64,000 bases of DNA from Kwoniella dejecticola CBS 10117 (taxonomy: Eukaryota > Basidiomycota > Tremellomycetes > Tremellales > Cryptococcaceae). The stretch is from the NCBI RefSeq assembly GCF_000512565.2, contig NC_089303.1, forward strand, positions 1,860,001 to 1,924,000, written 5' to 3'. The notes under the pieces are model-generated. The model was given only the letters and a program-made list of their open reading frames with translations. It did not search any database and was not told the DNA's origin. Of this stretch, positions 22,866 to 34,392 are shown in pieces (within the stretch, counting starts at the first letter, position 1; each line of letters starts with the position of its first letter). Made by a program: the position numbers and the translations under genes.

Positions 22866-24717
22866 TTAAGCGTTGATATCTTGCAACAAGACGGATCTGT
22901 ATCTGACCGTATTATCCTCGACCGCCTTGATGGCCTTTGCCGCCTCCTTCATCGGCAAGATATTGACCCACGGCTTGACCTTTTTGTCCACTGCGAGCTG
23001 GAGCATCTGCTTGACTTCTCCCTTGTTTCCCAAGTGACTCGACGCTAGCGCAGCCGCGTTCCCAGAGAGGGTTTGCGAAGTCACATTGGACAATCCCTCT
23101 TCAGGCATACCCACAAAGACGAGCTTCTTCTCGACGTCCAAGGTAGACAATAATTCGTCGAGGGGGAGTTTAGAGGAAGAGGCAGTGACGATGATCAGGT
23201 CGAATTCGAATTGCAGGTCTTTGTGGAATCCCTCGGTAGTAGCGATGAATCGCTTGGCACCCATCTTGAGGGCATCTTCCTTCTTAGCGTCGGATCGCGA
23301 GAACACGGTCACCTCAGCTCCGAGAGCGGTACCGAATAAGACGGCGTAATGACCAAGACCACCAAGTCCGACTACTCCGACCTTCTTGCCGGGTCCAGCA
23401 CCGTTTCGGACCAAAGGAGAGAAGACGGTAAGACCACCACAGAGCCTGGCGGGTACAATGGAAGAAGTCAGCAAATCCGTGATTTTGCGGGAATAAGAAC
23501 ATGCGACAAAGATAGGGCTGACAGGAACATCGACTCACATAGAAGCAGCATCGGTGGACTCAAGAGCATCAGGGATAGGAAAGACGAATCGTTCCTGGGC
23601 TCTGACGTGGGTAGAGTAACCTCCTTGGTGTTCCTGGTTGTCGTACCCTAGTGTAATCAGATACATCAAGTCAGTCCACCTGAGAATGCACACGATCGGT
23701 GTGATTTAGGGCGATAACTCACAAAGGGTGTTGTATCCGTGAACAGGTTGTCTGCAGTATTGTTCTGCAGTACGTCAAATCGGAAATCAGATTTTCCCGT
23801 CAGCCCAGGGCGTTTGTCGCACAGAAAGAAGGGCTGATCATGATCGTGCTCGGACTCACCATTCGGACCCTTGCATGATTTGCATTCACCACACGATCCA
23901 ACTTGGGCACCAACACCGACACGTTGACCAACTTTGAATTCGGTCACAGCGGAACCGACTTCGACGACTTTACCGATGACTTCGTGGCCCGTGACGACGA
24001 ACTTGGTCTCCCATGGTCCCCATCCTCCAGAGATGGTGTGGTGGTCCTGGTAACAATAACAGAGATCAGCATGCGTTCGTTCGCCCTCTTGCACAGATTC
24101 TAGCAAAACACAGATCGGTCCGATTCCGTTCCTTGAATGCGGAAATCGCATCCTGAAACTTGCCAACCAGAACGACGTCGATTGCGAATGTGATTGTGAG
24201 GATGATCCAAGGTATGCGACTTGGGACCATGCAGGACAAAGTAAAGGGCTAGGGTGAACTCCACTTACAGATCCACAGACACCACAGCACTCAACGGCGA
24301 CAGTAACCCGATTATCCTCCAAAGGCTCAAGTTCGTATTTTGTAAGTTCAAAGTTCTGCGCAGTTCGATCTTATCAGCCAACATGAATTCCTTAATCACG
24401 CTCGCCTTTCGCCATCGCACGATATCTCCGGGATCGAGATGAGACTCACCAAGTAATCTTTTTGATCCTTGATAGCGTAACCTACATCATTGGATCATAG
24501 ATTAGATTAGCGTGCCATCCCACATCCCACATCTCACATTTCACATGATATCAAAGTGGCAAGGCTAGGTATAAGTATCTATCGGGTACTCTTTCGACAC
24601 CGATCATCGAACTTCCTTAACTATCGATCTCTTGACAGACTAGCGCTGTTGCGTTGTTGAACTCGAAACTCGGGAAGCACGAAATGAGGACTTACCGGTA
24701 GCGTGAGTGATAGTCAT
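22866..24717 (-). CDS. Zinc-dependent NADP(H) alcohol dehydrogenase, ADH6/cinnamyl type
   Basis: Medium-chain dehydrogenase that interconverts aldehydes and alcohols, usually with NADPH in this subgroup. Exons 24696-24717, 24450-24481, 24269-24355, 23860-24046, 23723-23764, 23539-23647 and 22866-23445 (minus) give 352 residues. The catalytic zinc site is in 'ECCGVCGSDHHT' and GHEVIGKVVEVG. The structural zinc cysteines are in GSCGECKSCKGPNGEQYC. The Rossmann motif is 'VGVVGLGGLGHYAVLFGTAL', followed by VFSRSDAKKEDALKMGA. A Ser/Arg pair after the second strand (FSRSDAK) fits NADP preference. The first two exons are only 22 and 32 nt. Length and motifs match yeast Adh6/Adh7-type enzymes, which reduce branched and aromatic aldehydes. 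Confidence 0.92.
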
Positions 24718-25140
24718 TTTGCCTTGCGTATTTGTTACTCAATTAGTGGGTTTGATATAGATATAGATATAGATAAAATGGATTTGATTATCGTGCTTTG
24801 CTTCAAGAAGAGAATAGATAGTCAAAAGATAAAAGCATCGAACTTTTCTTTTCTCTGGTTTCGCAACTTTGCAACATTCTTTCTGCCGCTCCAACTCCAT
24901 CGACCTCATTCAGCCATCGTACCCCTACGATTGACTCTGGCTCGCGTCCCGACGTCACTCCCACTTCTCACTGTACAATTTAATCGCAGGGAAAACCCCT
25001 ACTTAATGTCGGTAATCGGCCCGAAGATGCTCCGGCCCGGCGTTCAGAGTCTCAGACCCTGCATCTTGGAAGCGGCATTCCGCGTGGAGGTTAGTCAGTT
25101 AGGCTGACATCGGCTGGATATTCGGGAGATATCTTGATAA

Positions 25141-25164
25141 GGTGGATGGGTGGATGGGTGGATG
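25141..25164. repeat. Three copies of GGTGGATG
   Basis: Three perfect head-to-tail copies of the 8-bp unit GGTGGATG occupy this stretch. They lie in the intergenic region upstream of the ADH gene. No function is visible. Confidence 0.8.
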
Positions 25165-25276
25165 TGAGATTGCATATGAGTTCTACGAGTGTGTCACATT
25201 ATTGATATTGCAGAAAAGTTGAGAGTCGAGATGATTTGGGCGGAGACAACTTATAAATTCTCGCACCATTGGGAAA

Positions 25277-25492
25277 ATGCCTGAGGCAAGCGAAATCAAC
25301 TTCGCAAGGTCACACAGGCAGGCAAGATTCATTCTGGAAGTCGGAGACAAGATACATCAATTCGGATCGATGTTCGGATGGAATCTACTCTTATTTATGT
25401 GCGGCTCTGCGATCTGCATAGTCGTTTCTACTCAGATACGATCCTTCCGAAAGTCACTTTCGCGAGCTTCCTGGGTGTCTTTTCTCGGCTGA
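25277..25492 (+). CDS. Doubtful small ORF with one hydrophobic segment
   Basis: This is an ATG-initiated 71-codon frame. Its centre is hydrophobic (WNLLLFMCGSAICIVVS), followed by a basic tail (RSFRKSLSR), so it would be a small tail-anchored or single-pass protein. A TATAAA-like sequence lies about 25 bp upstream. It ends 13 bp before the 3' end of the convergent dipeptidase coding region, so the two would share 3' sequence. No homology is recognised and chance is the more likely explanation. Confidence 0.2.
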   Translation: MPEASEINFARSHRQARFILEVGDKIHQFGSMFGWNLLLFMCGSAICIVVSTQIRSFRKSLSRASWVSFLG

Positions 25493-25504
25493 TCAGCAAT
25501 AACA

Positions 25505-27996
25505 TCACAATTCCCATCCAATAGGATCAAGGTCTCGCCTCTTCTCATATATGACTTGCGAAGGCTTCCAACCGTCTTTCTGTAATTTCCTGGAAGTCTC
25601 TTCTACACCCCTAAAGACTCTCAAGAAATTTCCGCCCGCAAGGAGAGACAGTTCGTGCTCTGTCCATCCTCGCTTGATGAGCTCGGCAAACTGTGACGCG
25701 AAAATGAGACGATCAGTCATAATGAGAGATGAACCCTTTCTCTCCTCATTAGAGAGGCAGCAGAGACGGATGACGATTGCGATAGGGCTAGGTGGATTTC
25801 TTTTCGTGGTCGTCGTGAAGGACAACGCTACTCACCAGATAAGGATATTTAGACACGTCTTCTAGACCTTTCGGTGTACTTTCAATACCATCATAATCCG
25901 AACCGATTCCCACGCTATGTCGTGCAGCTGCATCAGCTGTATCCAGACGTTGTGAAGGAGGGGGTCAAAACGACGAGAATAGCTCACTGGTGTTTACCGG
26001 TCTTCTCGACGATATACTCAATCTCATCTGCGATATATGCTACGTCCACTTCTTCAGGCTTGGAAGAGGCGAAGACGGGGAAGAAGCTATGTCCAGTAGA
26101 GATTCCGACTTAGCTAGCCTCCTCACGATGGTGTGGAGCGGAAACTTGGGACTCACTTGACCATGACTACACCGTCGACTTGGTGCTTACCTCGCCCGAT
26201 CTTAGCTAAGATTTCGTCTGGAACATTTCTAGACATGTTGTTGAAATGTCGTGCGGCGGAATGCGAGAGCATAATTGGTGATCTTGTGAGGGCTCTAAAG
26301 TCGATACATGAAACTCAATGATACGCTTTGTATCGCCTTCTGAGGAAGAGGATCGCGCCTGATCAGAGGACCACTTACAGAGCTTGTAATGCGGTTTTGT
26401 CGGAAACATGGCTCAGATCAACGATCACTCCTAGACGGTTCATCTCCGGTATGAGAGATCGACCGAATTTGCTGCAGTGCAAGAATATCAGTTCAGCTCA
26501 TGCTGTTGATGTCACAGAATGACGCTTGTCAAGAGTCGAGATGTATTGTACTCACGATAGACCGCCCCACCTTTCTTCGACACCTTCAAATATTCCCGCA
26601 GAATCGGCGAAGGCGTTGTTGCAGCTGTGCGTGAGGGTCATATATCTTACACCGAGTTTGTGGTAGGTTCGGAGTACTAAACGATATCATCAGTGTGCAT
26701 GACTTATGCTGCTGCTGAGTGATGACCTCATTTCATGGCTGTCACTGGCTGTGACAGCAGAGGTTTAGCAGACATACCAGCAAGAGAGTTGCCTAGCATA
26801 TGACCACTATGAAAAAGAATGGTATCAGTCGTGCTTCTCGAGGAACCAGAGCCGAAGCCGAAGCCAAAAGCCGAGACTGACCCTTCAAGTCCGAACATAC
26901 TGGCGACTTTACCTTCCTTAATAGCGACTTCCACTTGGTCAGAAGTGGCTGCGAACGCAAAGGTGTCCGAGTATTTCTCGATCAGGTTGAACGATACGTC
27001 AATTTGCTCGAGCGTATCTAAGATAGAGAATTACAAGTCAGTCTCAGGCAATCATTGATCTAATTATTGTTTATACGAAGTGCCCAGTCCGATGCAGCCC
27101 GAATCGTTCAGTAGAAGATGTCAAGTATAAGAGAAAGACAATGGATGGACTCACCTCGGACTTGGAAAGTCGGATTCAAGAAATCCTGTCCATTATCGTC
27201 TCGGCATTCCACGAAGCTGTACCAATTGTCACAATTCATCTGATCAGCGTACCTTTCGATCTTTATCTTTCAAAAGCCTGCTTGCAAGACCAGGAAGCAG
27301 GGCAATGGAAGCAGGGGTGGATACTCACATTGACCAAAAGAATGCGCCTAGGGAGCCTTCTCTGATTCTAGGTATATCCACATGGCCTTTCTATACCACG
27401 TAAACCCAGATTCGGAGCATTAGCTACAGCACTGTTGTCGAAGAAATACAAGTTCGTTCGCGAAGATAGAGCTTTTCAGGGAGAAGTAGAGTGAATAGCT
27501 GAGACGTACGCAAGACTTACAGTAGGTTTGTTCAGATCAAAAGCAGATATGTTATTTCCATAGAACGCTCTTGCGAACTCGGGTAAATCAATATGCCCGT
27601 CTATGACTGGAGACCTGTACCGGCTCGTCATCAACTTGCCTCCCATTCACACTACTTCAAACGACTTGCTCCCTCTTGAGACGATTGAGTGCATCGTATT
27701 GTACGAACCAGACGACTTGCAGGCAGGGGTACGAAAGAGATGAATGAAATTGTGATTGGAGGCCAGACAAATGATTTCAGCTGGGCCAGAGATGAAAGCC
27801 TCACTCACCCTTTCAGATAATACCTCGCCAAACCCAGATCATCTTTCGGTAGCCCGTCACCTTTGATCGACACCCAGATGATCCCGCCGATTAGCAGGAT
27901 CGGTATGAGAATAGTAGTCAGGATCAATTTTCTTTTCGTCGTTATAGGCCGGTCCAGGTCGGTCCGCTGGTGAGGCAAGAGTGGTTGAGACGACAT
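25505..27996 (-). CDS. Membrane dipeptidase, peptidase family M19
   Basis: Binuclear zinc dipeptidase of the renal dipeptidase family, which hydrolyses dipeptides. It starts at 27996 with a short cytosolic N-terminus and a membrane anchor (KLILTTILIPILLIGGIIWVS, about residues 23-43), so a type II topology with the enzyme in the vacuole or outside is likely. Zinc-site motifs follow in order: 'PVIDGHIDLPEFAR' (HxD), 'VASMFGLEG' with GHMLGNS (the bridging Glu), RYMTLTHSCNNAFADS (His), 'RLGVIVDLSHVSDKTALQAL' (His), and HHVGIGSDYDGIES (Asp). The protein ends in a basic stretch and 'RRDLDPIGWEL'. The gene is cut by many short introns over 2.5 kb, and I have not fixed every inner exon edge. The last exon is about 25505-25690 and the first is 27809-27996. 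Confidence 0.9.
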
Positions 27997-28758
27997 CGCA
28001 AGTCGATTAGGTGATCTGTCAATCTAATTCAACTGCCGGGTAGAATTGGTCAGATAGCTTGGGGCTGCTTGTGGCTTTTGCTTGCTGGCTGATGGATGCA
28101 GAATACCCTCGCCAAAGAGATAGGATGATATGACTACACAAACCCTTGTCCTGCTCACATCATCATTCGTTATCTCGGATTGACAAGGACATGCACGCGA
28201 GTACAGCGGGGCACCACCCCTTTCAACTTAGTCGGCCGCGGTCAAATATTCATCATCCAGACATTAAGTGATCCCAGCACGATGCAGCCGTGGAAGATCC
28301 GGAAAATGCACATGAGATACATGAAGAGGCAAAAGGAAGGTGAAAGAAGTACATAACAACCTGCGATGCAAGTGAATGACACTCCTGTTCTGAACAATCT
28401 ATATACACATTTACGGGCCTAGACCTAGATCCACCCGTTGCCCTCTATGATCCCTTTATCTGATTGAGTTGAATTACCGCTGACCTCGAATCAGTTCAGA
28501 CCGATTGAAGGCCTCCAATGGATCGATTTTAGTCTATGCCGTACCACCGCACTCCCATCCATCCACTCGATCCCACTCCAAGCCTTCTGCGCCACGCTTA
28601 GTGGTCCCATCTGCTTCGTGGCGCCGAAGCCGAGTGGGACATGTACGTCCCGTGAACACCGTTAGATGTCTAAGCAAAGTCGAGCAACACTGATTAGTAT
28701 CTTTACTTCAAAACTGACGGAATTCTATGGTCAGGATTAAGACGAAGGTGAGCATTTT
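27997..28758. other. Intergenic region
   Basis: This region lies between the dipeptidase start and the eRF1 stop, both on the minus strand. It must hold the dipeptidase promoter and the eRF1 3' UTR. The small open frame at 28505-28693 (plus) has no supported product, and I see no gene. An alternative last exon of eRF1 may use 28708-28724 (see findings). Confidence 0.45.
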
Positions 28759-30745
28759 TCACTCACCACTGTCATCATCAGATCCGTAGAACTCATCATC
28801 GTCATCCTCCAAATCACCCAATTCGGTGAAATCAACCTTGTATCTTAAGATCCCTCCGATTCCACCGAAACCCTTCACGAACTGGGAACCTTCTTGCGAT
28901 TTGTTGGTGACGAATTCAAGGGTAGCACCGAACTCCTTGTATTTCTCAGCGAACCATTCGAGCAGAGGTTGAGCTTCAGCAGCCGATTCCATCTCCGTTC
29001 CAGTGGATTTATCGATGAACTTCTCTCGGTCTTTATCGCTCGGCGAAGAGAACACGATGACTTCCTCTACAATACAGTATAGATGTCAGCTCTGCGCCCA
29101 TTCATTGTTTTGAGGAAACTCGGAAAGGGAATGTTGCAGATCGGAATTCCGACTTACCCCCAGCAGCGTTCCTGAGAGTGTTTCTCTGAACATCCAATTG
29201 TTCCCAAACGATCAAAGTCTCCACAGCACCCATGTCCAGAGCCTTGAGAGTATCGACGATACCGAAGCAGTATTTTCCAGTATCGAGGGCGATCTCGTCA
29301 AAGTATTTCTGGATCAGTTTCTTCTCTTGCACGAATTTAACGTTTGCCAAAGAGTCGGCAGCAAGTTCGATAGCCTAATAGCGACATCGCGTCATTTGAT
29401 CAGCATGTACAATCTCGACTTGTCCGGACCCGCATGTTGCACGACCTCTAAGAGGAGAAAAGGAGAAAGGGGAGACAGATGACTCACTTGGTTGAAACCA
29501 TTTTCTCCACCGTAAGAAACATCAACAATCTTGACTACTTTGGCCAATAATCGAGGATCGAAAAGATCACTTCCACTTAAATCAGTCTTCAGTTCCGCCG
29601 AACCAGCCAAGACTAAACCGGCTACATTGACTTTATCGGCAGTGATGAAATGCTGAACTGCCAATTCAGCTACCTTTCTAACGTAGTTTCGACGGGCTTC
29701 TTCTCTCAAACGCGAGAAACGCAGAGCGGATTGACCTCCTCGACCGTGCTTCTTAGGTAGATCTACAGTGAATTTGTGTACTACGTCTCGGGTGTTTCCT
29801 GATAATGTACCAAAAAGCTATTGTCGGGTTCACAATAGATCAGCTACAACCGGACAATCTGCGATATGAAGCTAACGACCGTAACTTACAGCACCATTAC
29901 CATCACTGTATACCAATACATTCAAATCAGCTGATCTTCCTCACTGGCAGTCTGTACTCAAAAGTCAGGGGGAACTCACATGATGATGAAACCCCATTTA
30001 GAGTCGTTCTCCAACAACTCTTCTAATGCCTCGACGTGGAATCTACTATCACACATATACAGCGAAGTATTGATGGGTTTGAAGGGTTCCAAGGCGAAAG
30101 AAATCTTCTTCTCCTTTCCTTCATCGTTCAATACTGTTCCTACAAATACACACAATCCATTGTCGGGCACTGCAAATCATCCGATATTAGCTGATATCCA
30201 AACGTCGCAGATAACCAAATAGCTGACCTCGATTGTACAGTTTCAGCTTCTGTTGAGTGGATGTGATGGCTGACAGCACTGATAACCTAATGGATCGCAA
30301 GTGAACAAATTTAGCATCGGCCGACGGTGAATGGCTGATGGAATAGTCGTGCGACCAGCACTAACCTGTTCACACGAGACTTGATATTTGACGCGGTACC
30401 GTATTCAGTAGTCAACATTCCAGATGCTTGCGAAATTTGGGATCCTTAGGATGGTTCGCTGTCAGTCAGCGACTACAAAAAGCGGATGAAAGGAAGTTGA
30501 ACCTACTTGGCGGTAAGATTAGAGTGATACATGAAGTACCTGCACCTCGAGCATTGGCAAGCATGGTAAGCAGCTTCCTATGCCTCCATATCTACATCAT
30601 TGTCAGCAACGTCGCGTGCTTTCAGGACGCTCTCCAAAGCTCACTTCGATAGCTTGATCAGTCTACATCCGATATATGGCATTAGCTATTTTTCCCTTTC
30701 ATGCTGCATTTGACACTACTGGCTGACCTCTTGTTCGCTCGACAT
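28759..30745 (-). CDS. SUP45: Peptide chain release factor 1 (eRF1)
   Basis: eRF1 recognises all three stop codons in the ribosomal A site and triggers peptide release. The start is ATG at 30745 (MSSEQE), followed by short exons. The stop-codon-reading domain has the 'SNIKSRVNR' (NIKS) and 'YMCDSRFHVE' (YxCxxxF) motifs. The middle domain has the peptidyl-tRNA hydrolysis motif GGQ in 'KKHGRGGQSALRFSRLR'. The C-terminal eRF3-binding domain includes VETLIVWEQLDV and ends in an acidic tail (DLEDDDDEFYGSDDDSGE). Exon borders include about 29102-29375, 29489-29800 and 29990-30170. The TGA stop codon overlaps a GTGAGT donor-like sequence, so an alternative tail is possible. It starts 464 bp from the divergent glutaredoxin gene. 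Confidence 0.95.
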
Positions 30746-31209
30746 TGTGTCTGGATTCTCTCTCTAAGTTTCTAGGTGATAGGATAGTTCTGATGAATTG
30801 TATGCCTTTTGTTGGGCTTTTGATAGTGTCCAGATGACTCTTGAGTCTGGTCACGGATAACAAATGTACAAATAGACGGCCGCGCACTTTGTCACTGTCA
30901 CTGATGATGGTGAATGACAATGAGCCTTGGGAGGGTTTCACTTTTTTGCATGGTTAAGTGGCGGATCCGGGGTTTAGGGAAAAAAGTTGGTTATATGGGA
31001 CATTCATTTAAGGATCATTGGGTTATGGCGTAATGAGCAAAGTCGAATGCTTAGAAAGCATCTTCATTCTCACTTTTATCAGATAAAGAGCGTCAGATTC
31101 AGATTCATTCAGCTTCGGGCGATCGTTCATTAGTACATACACCTCATCGACTTGGCCATCGAGACCCTCAGAGCAGAGCAGAAATAAGGTCCTCCCACCT
31201 ATACTCGAA
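30746..31209. promoter_or_regulatory. Divergent promoter region eRF1 / glutaredoxin
   Basis: This 464-bp region lies between two divergent starts. It has CT-rich and T-rich tracts and no recognisable TATA box. Promoter role is inferred from position. No coding sequence is seen. Confidence 0.5.
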
Positions 31210-34007
31210 ATGTCGACAAGCAATCTAGCGACAGTCACCTCGCCTGAGCACTTCAAGACCCTCCTTTCAGAGGATCTCAACAGGGTATCATGCTTGAACT
31301 TCTGGGCACCATGGGCTGAGCCTTGTCAAGCGTTCAACAAGCAAATAGAGGAAGAGTCAAAGAAGTTTCCCAAAGTCTTATTCCTCAACGTGAGTCTGCT
31401 TTCTCACAATCATTGTGGGACCTAGCACCGTGGTCTTGAAGCGGATGGTCTTCTCGCCGTTTGGTGAAACTGGAATATGCAAAGCTGATGAACTGTTCAT
31501 TTCATCTAATCTCGCTGTTCTCCGTCTTCCAATCCAATGTCATCATCAAAAATCGTACCAAACTGGAAAAACTTTGGTATTACCTCGAATATCGCCTAAA
31601 ATCAAATCAATCAAATGCCTCAATCTCGAACTACTCCATGATACTCTGGTACCGATGTTCGCTATATACTATTCGATTTCTGTGCGAATCCGATCTTATT
31701 GGATGAAATAGATTGAAGCAGAAGAGTTATCAGATATCTCAGAATCGTTCGACATAGAAGCCGTACCTTCATTCCTTCTCTTACGTGTGAGTCGAGTCTC
31801 CCTCTTCGAATTTCGCCTAAATCCATCTGCTATTCTGCAATATTGCGGCCTTCCTCTCATCGGGAATCCCTTCATTCGTGCTCTGTCTTGTCATTTGTAA
31901 TGCACCTTCCAACACGAAAAATAGGTCCACTCTTTTCATTCTTGTTTTCCAACATCGGAAAGACCGCGGTCAACCAATACAAACCCCTTCCCTTGGACAA
32001 CGCCCCTTCTTGATACGTCTCGCGTAAAGTGCCTCGACACTGTTGTATATACCTATCCTTTCATCCTCTCCTTCGTCTGCAGTGACTACATTGCAACTGC
32101 TCTTTCAAGGGAAAGGGTATTCTACGCCTTGCTTAGGCTTGGCTCGCTACACCCAAATTTACTACTATAAATGCTGTTCGGGATAGCCTGTCGGTGGCAA
32201 ACCATTTCATGCTGGTCTTTGCTTACTGATTTCTCAGTCCCTTCTTGAGGGCGATTGATACACACCAAACACTAGAACATTGCTGATATAGTGATCTATT
32301 GTCTTCATTCTCATACTTCCATCGTCTCGAATTCTCGCACTGTACTGCAACGACAATGACGCCAACGGAACAACCGCCTCAATCTCCTACTTCGCCTACT
32401 ACGCCTATGGATACACCTAAACCTCGCACTCCTGGTAAATCCCTTCTACCTCCCGCTCCTTCTCGATTCACTCCCCGAACGCCTCTTCAATTCCTCTCTA
32501 ACTCGCCTGCCGGTTCTCAAACCTCGTCCGTCTCGACCGACAACGGCTGGGTCCTTCGCACACCTGTCTCGTCCGCTTCGTCAATGCCCGGACTGGACTC
32601 TCCACCTAAACGACCATTCACTGGTCGTGCACCCAATTCATCTCCTGCTCACGTCAAAATCGCTTCTCCTCAATACGCTTCTCCCAATTCTTCCTTCTCC
32701 TCCGCTGGCATCGCTACGCCAAACTCATCAATAATCCGTAAACCCCATATGCCCTCGCCCTTGGACAAACTGGATTACCTTCATTCTATCCCGCCTTCTC
32801 CACCAATTTACGATCCGTCGCAACTGCTGGTTTTGCCACCTGCGCCAAACCCCGATATTGGAATTCAACATCCAATTGCGTCACCCTTTGTCAACCTCTC
32901 GCCTTCGCCTCGCCTTTCAAAACCCGGCTATGGGGGTGGATTGACCGGATTGTCGCCTTCACCTCGACGTCGGACTTCTAACTTGGGCGCTCGTCGCGGA
33001 TCCATTCTGGCTGTCGGAATCGAAACCGGACTCGAACACGATAACAATGACTATGTTGTCGATGTCAACGACGTACAATGCGATTCCGCTTCTCAATCTC
33101 GCGGGGACGAACATCCCATTTCACGCGTTCCTTCGCCACTACATTCTCCTCGCGTATAACACATTGTCAATGGACTATGGTCTCTTATCCATTCCGTCAT
33201 TTGCTAATACATGCGCGTTGCATTGTATTGTAACAATCGATCATACCTTGTTTACACTGTACGATACTTGTGACCTTCCTTCGTAATACTTGTGGTGTTT
33301 GTGATTATAGGGTCATACCTTATTAGCTAGACACTCAGGATCAGATATCTCCCTCTTACAATCACTTCTCTCCCAACATTCAGGATCTACATCCTCTTCA
33401 TCAGCAGCAACAGGTGGATTAGCCACTTCGAAAGCTCAACCTCAAGCACCGCCTTCAGAACCGAAACAACGAACGGAAGAAGAGATCGTCGCTCGATGTC
33501 ATGAACTGATGAACAAGCATAAAGTGGTTTTATTCATGAAGGGGAACCCGACTTCACCCAAATGTGGATTCTCAAGACAGACGGTAGGATTATTACGCGA
33601 GCAAGGCGTCGAATTTGCCTGGTTCGATATTTTCAGCGATGAGGATGTGAGGCAGACTTTGAAGAAAGTGAATGATTGGCCGAGTGAGTGTAGGAGATTG
33701 ATTTTTTCCTTTCTTTCTTTGCTTGAATCGGAAATTCGCTTGTTCGTCTCGTTTTATTCGCGATCATCATCATGATGTTCATCAATATGATGCACTCTTC
33801 GGGTCTCCTCTTGACTTGGAGGTGTGTCGATTTGACAGCCTTGAATGCTGACTCGATACTTTTGCTGTATTATTAGCTTTTCCGCAGATCATCGTGCGTG
33901 GTGAACTCATAGGTGGATTAGATATTCTGAGGGAGATGATCGAGTCGGGAGAATTCCAGGAAGTATTGAATGGTGAAGATGAAGAAGATGTAGCTGAGGA
34001 GAAGTAG
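31210..34007 (+). CDS. Monothiol CGFS glutaredoxin (Grx3/Grx4, PICOT type)
   Basis: Cytosolic/nuclear glutaredoxin that binds Fe-S clusters with glutathione and BolA partners in iron sensing and delivery. Exons 31210-31389, 31712-31786, 33311-33683 and 33877-34007 total 759 nt and 252 residues. The thioredoxin-like domain has 'LNFWAPWAEPCQAFNKQIEE' (single Cys, as usual here). It runs across the second splice site as PSFLLLR/GHTLLARHSGSD. The glutaredoxin domain has 'KGNPTSPKCGFSRQTV' (CGFS active site), WFDIFSDEDVRQ, and 'TFPQIIVRGELIGGLDIL', ending in an acidic tail. Exon 1 and exon 2 are separated by a 322-nt intron. Exon 2 and exon 3 are separated by a 1,524-nt intron (31787-33310) that holds an entire same-strand ORF. 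Continuity of the thioredoxin fold across that intron supports a single gene. Confidence 0.92.
32166..32171 (+). promoter_or_regulatory. TATA-like element upstream of the nested ORF
   Basis: A TATAAA hexamer lies 185 bp upstream of the ATG of the ORF nested in the glutaredoxin intron. Between them is a CT-rich leader-like stretch. Together they are what an independent promoter would look like, but there is no expression evidence here. Confidence 0.4.
32356..33159 (+). CDS. Intronic nested ORF: Ser/Pro-rich protein of unknown function
   Basis: This is an uninterrupted 267-codon ORF that lies wholly inside intron 2 of the glutaredoxin gene, on the same strand. The product is rich in Ser, Pro and Thr, with many SP/TP sites (TPRTPLQFLSNSPAG, LSPSPRRRTSNLG, RVPSPLHSPRV). 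It also has more conserved-looking patches: LDKLDYLHSIPPSPPIYDP, and GARRGSILAVGIETGLEHD. The proline-directed sites suggest control by MAP or cyclin-dependent kinases, but this is inference. I do not recognise the family. A TATA-like element at 32166 and a T/C-rich 5' stretch could give it its own promoter. The ORF is long and uninterrupted, with C-rich third positions, so a chance intronic frame is unlikely. Confidence 0.65.
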   Translation: MTPTEQPPQSPTSPTTPMDTPKPRTPGKSLLPPAPSRFTPRTPLQFLSNSPAGSQTSSVSTDNGWVLRTPVSSASSMPGLDSPPKRPFTGRAPNSSPAHVKIASPQYASPNSSFSSAGIATPNSSIIRKPHMPSPLDKLDYLHSIPPSPPIYDPSQLLVLPPAPNPDIGIQHPIASPFVNLSPSPRLSKPGYGGGLTGLSPSPRRRTSNLGARRGSILAVGIETGLEHDNNDYVVDVNDVQCDSASQSRGDEHPISRVPSPLHSPRV

Positions 34008-34392
34008 GAAGTACATCCATTACATTACGCGAATAATCGTCGTCGATATTCGAGCGCTGTCGTGAATTCAATGGTGGCGCTGCTTAGGCTCCACAACGCG
34101 ATGTCAACATACCTTATTTCGTAATAAGAACAGGATAATCATTAATCATCAACCTTGGTTTTGGTGTACATAGAGTGGTATGATATGAACTTATCCTAGC
34201 CATAGCTGAATCGAGTCCTTGAGATGTACAGGATCTACCCACACAAAAGACTGATTTTTCTATTCATTCATTATTCATCGATTACGGTGGGCATGAATGC
34301 TATGCTATATTATTCTGTGAGATGATATACTGTATATTACACTTTGTTTTAAGATGATCTATCTGAATTACCTATGTCATCCGTTGATTCAG
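34008..34392. other. Convergent intergenic region
   Basis: This region lies between the glutaredoxin stop (plus) and the TRM10 stop (minus). It is AT-rich with several TATAT/TTATT runs, as expected for two converging 3' ends. No gene is seen. Confidence 0.5.

Larger units (their letters stand above)
24718..25504. other. Intergenic region with short tandem repeats and a doubtful small ORF
   Basis: This region lies between the ADH start and the dipeptidase stop, both on the minus strand. It holds a GATATA-type microsatellite (24754-24775) and three perfect copies of GGTGGATG (25141-25164). A 71-codon plus-strand ORF (25277-25492) is listed separately with low confidence. Otherwise this should be the ADH promoter and dipeptidase 3' end. 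Confidence 0.45.
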
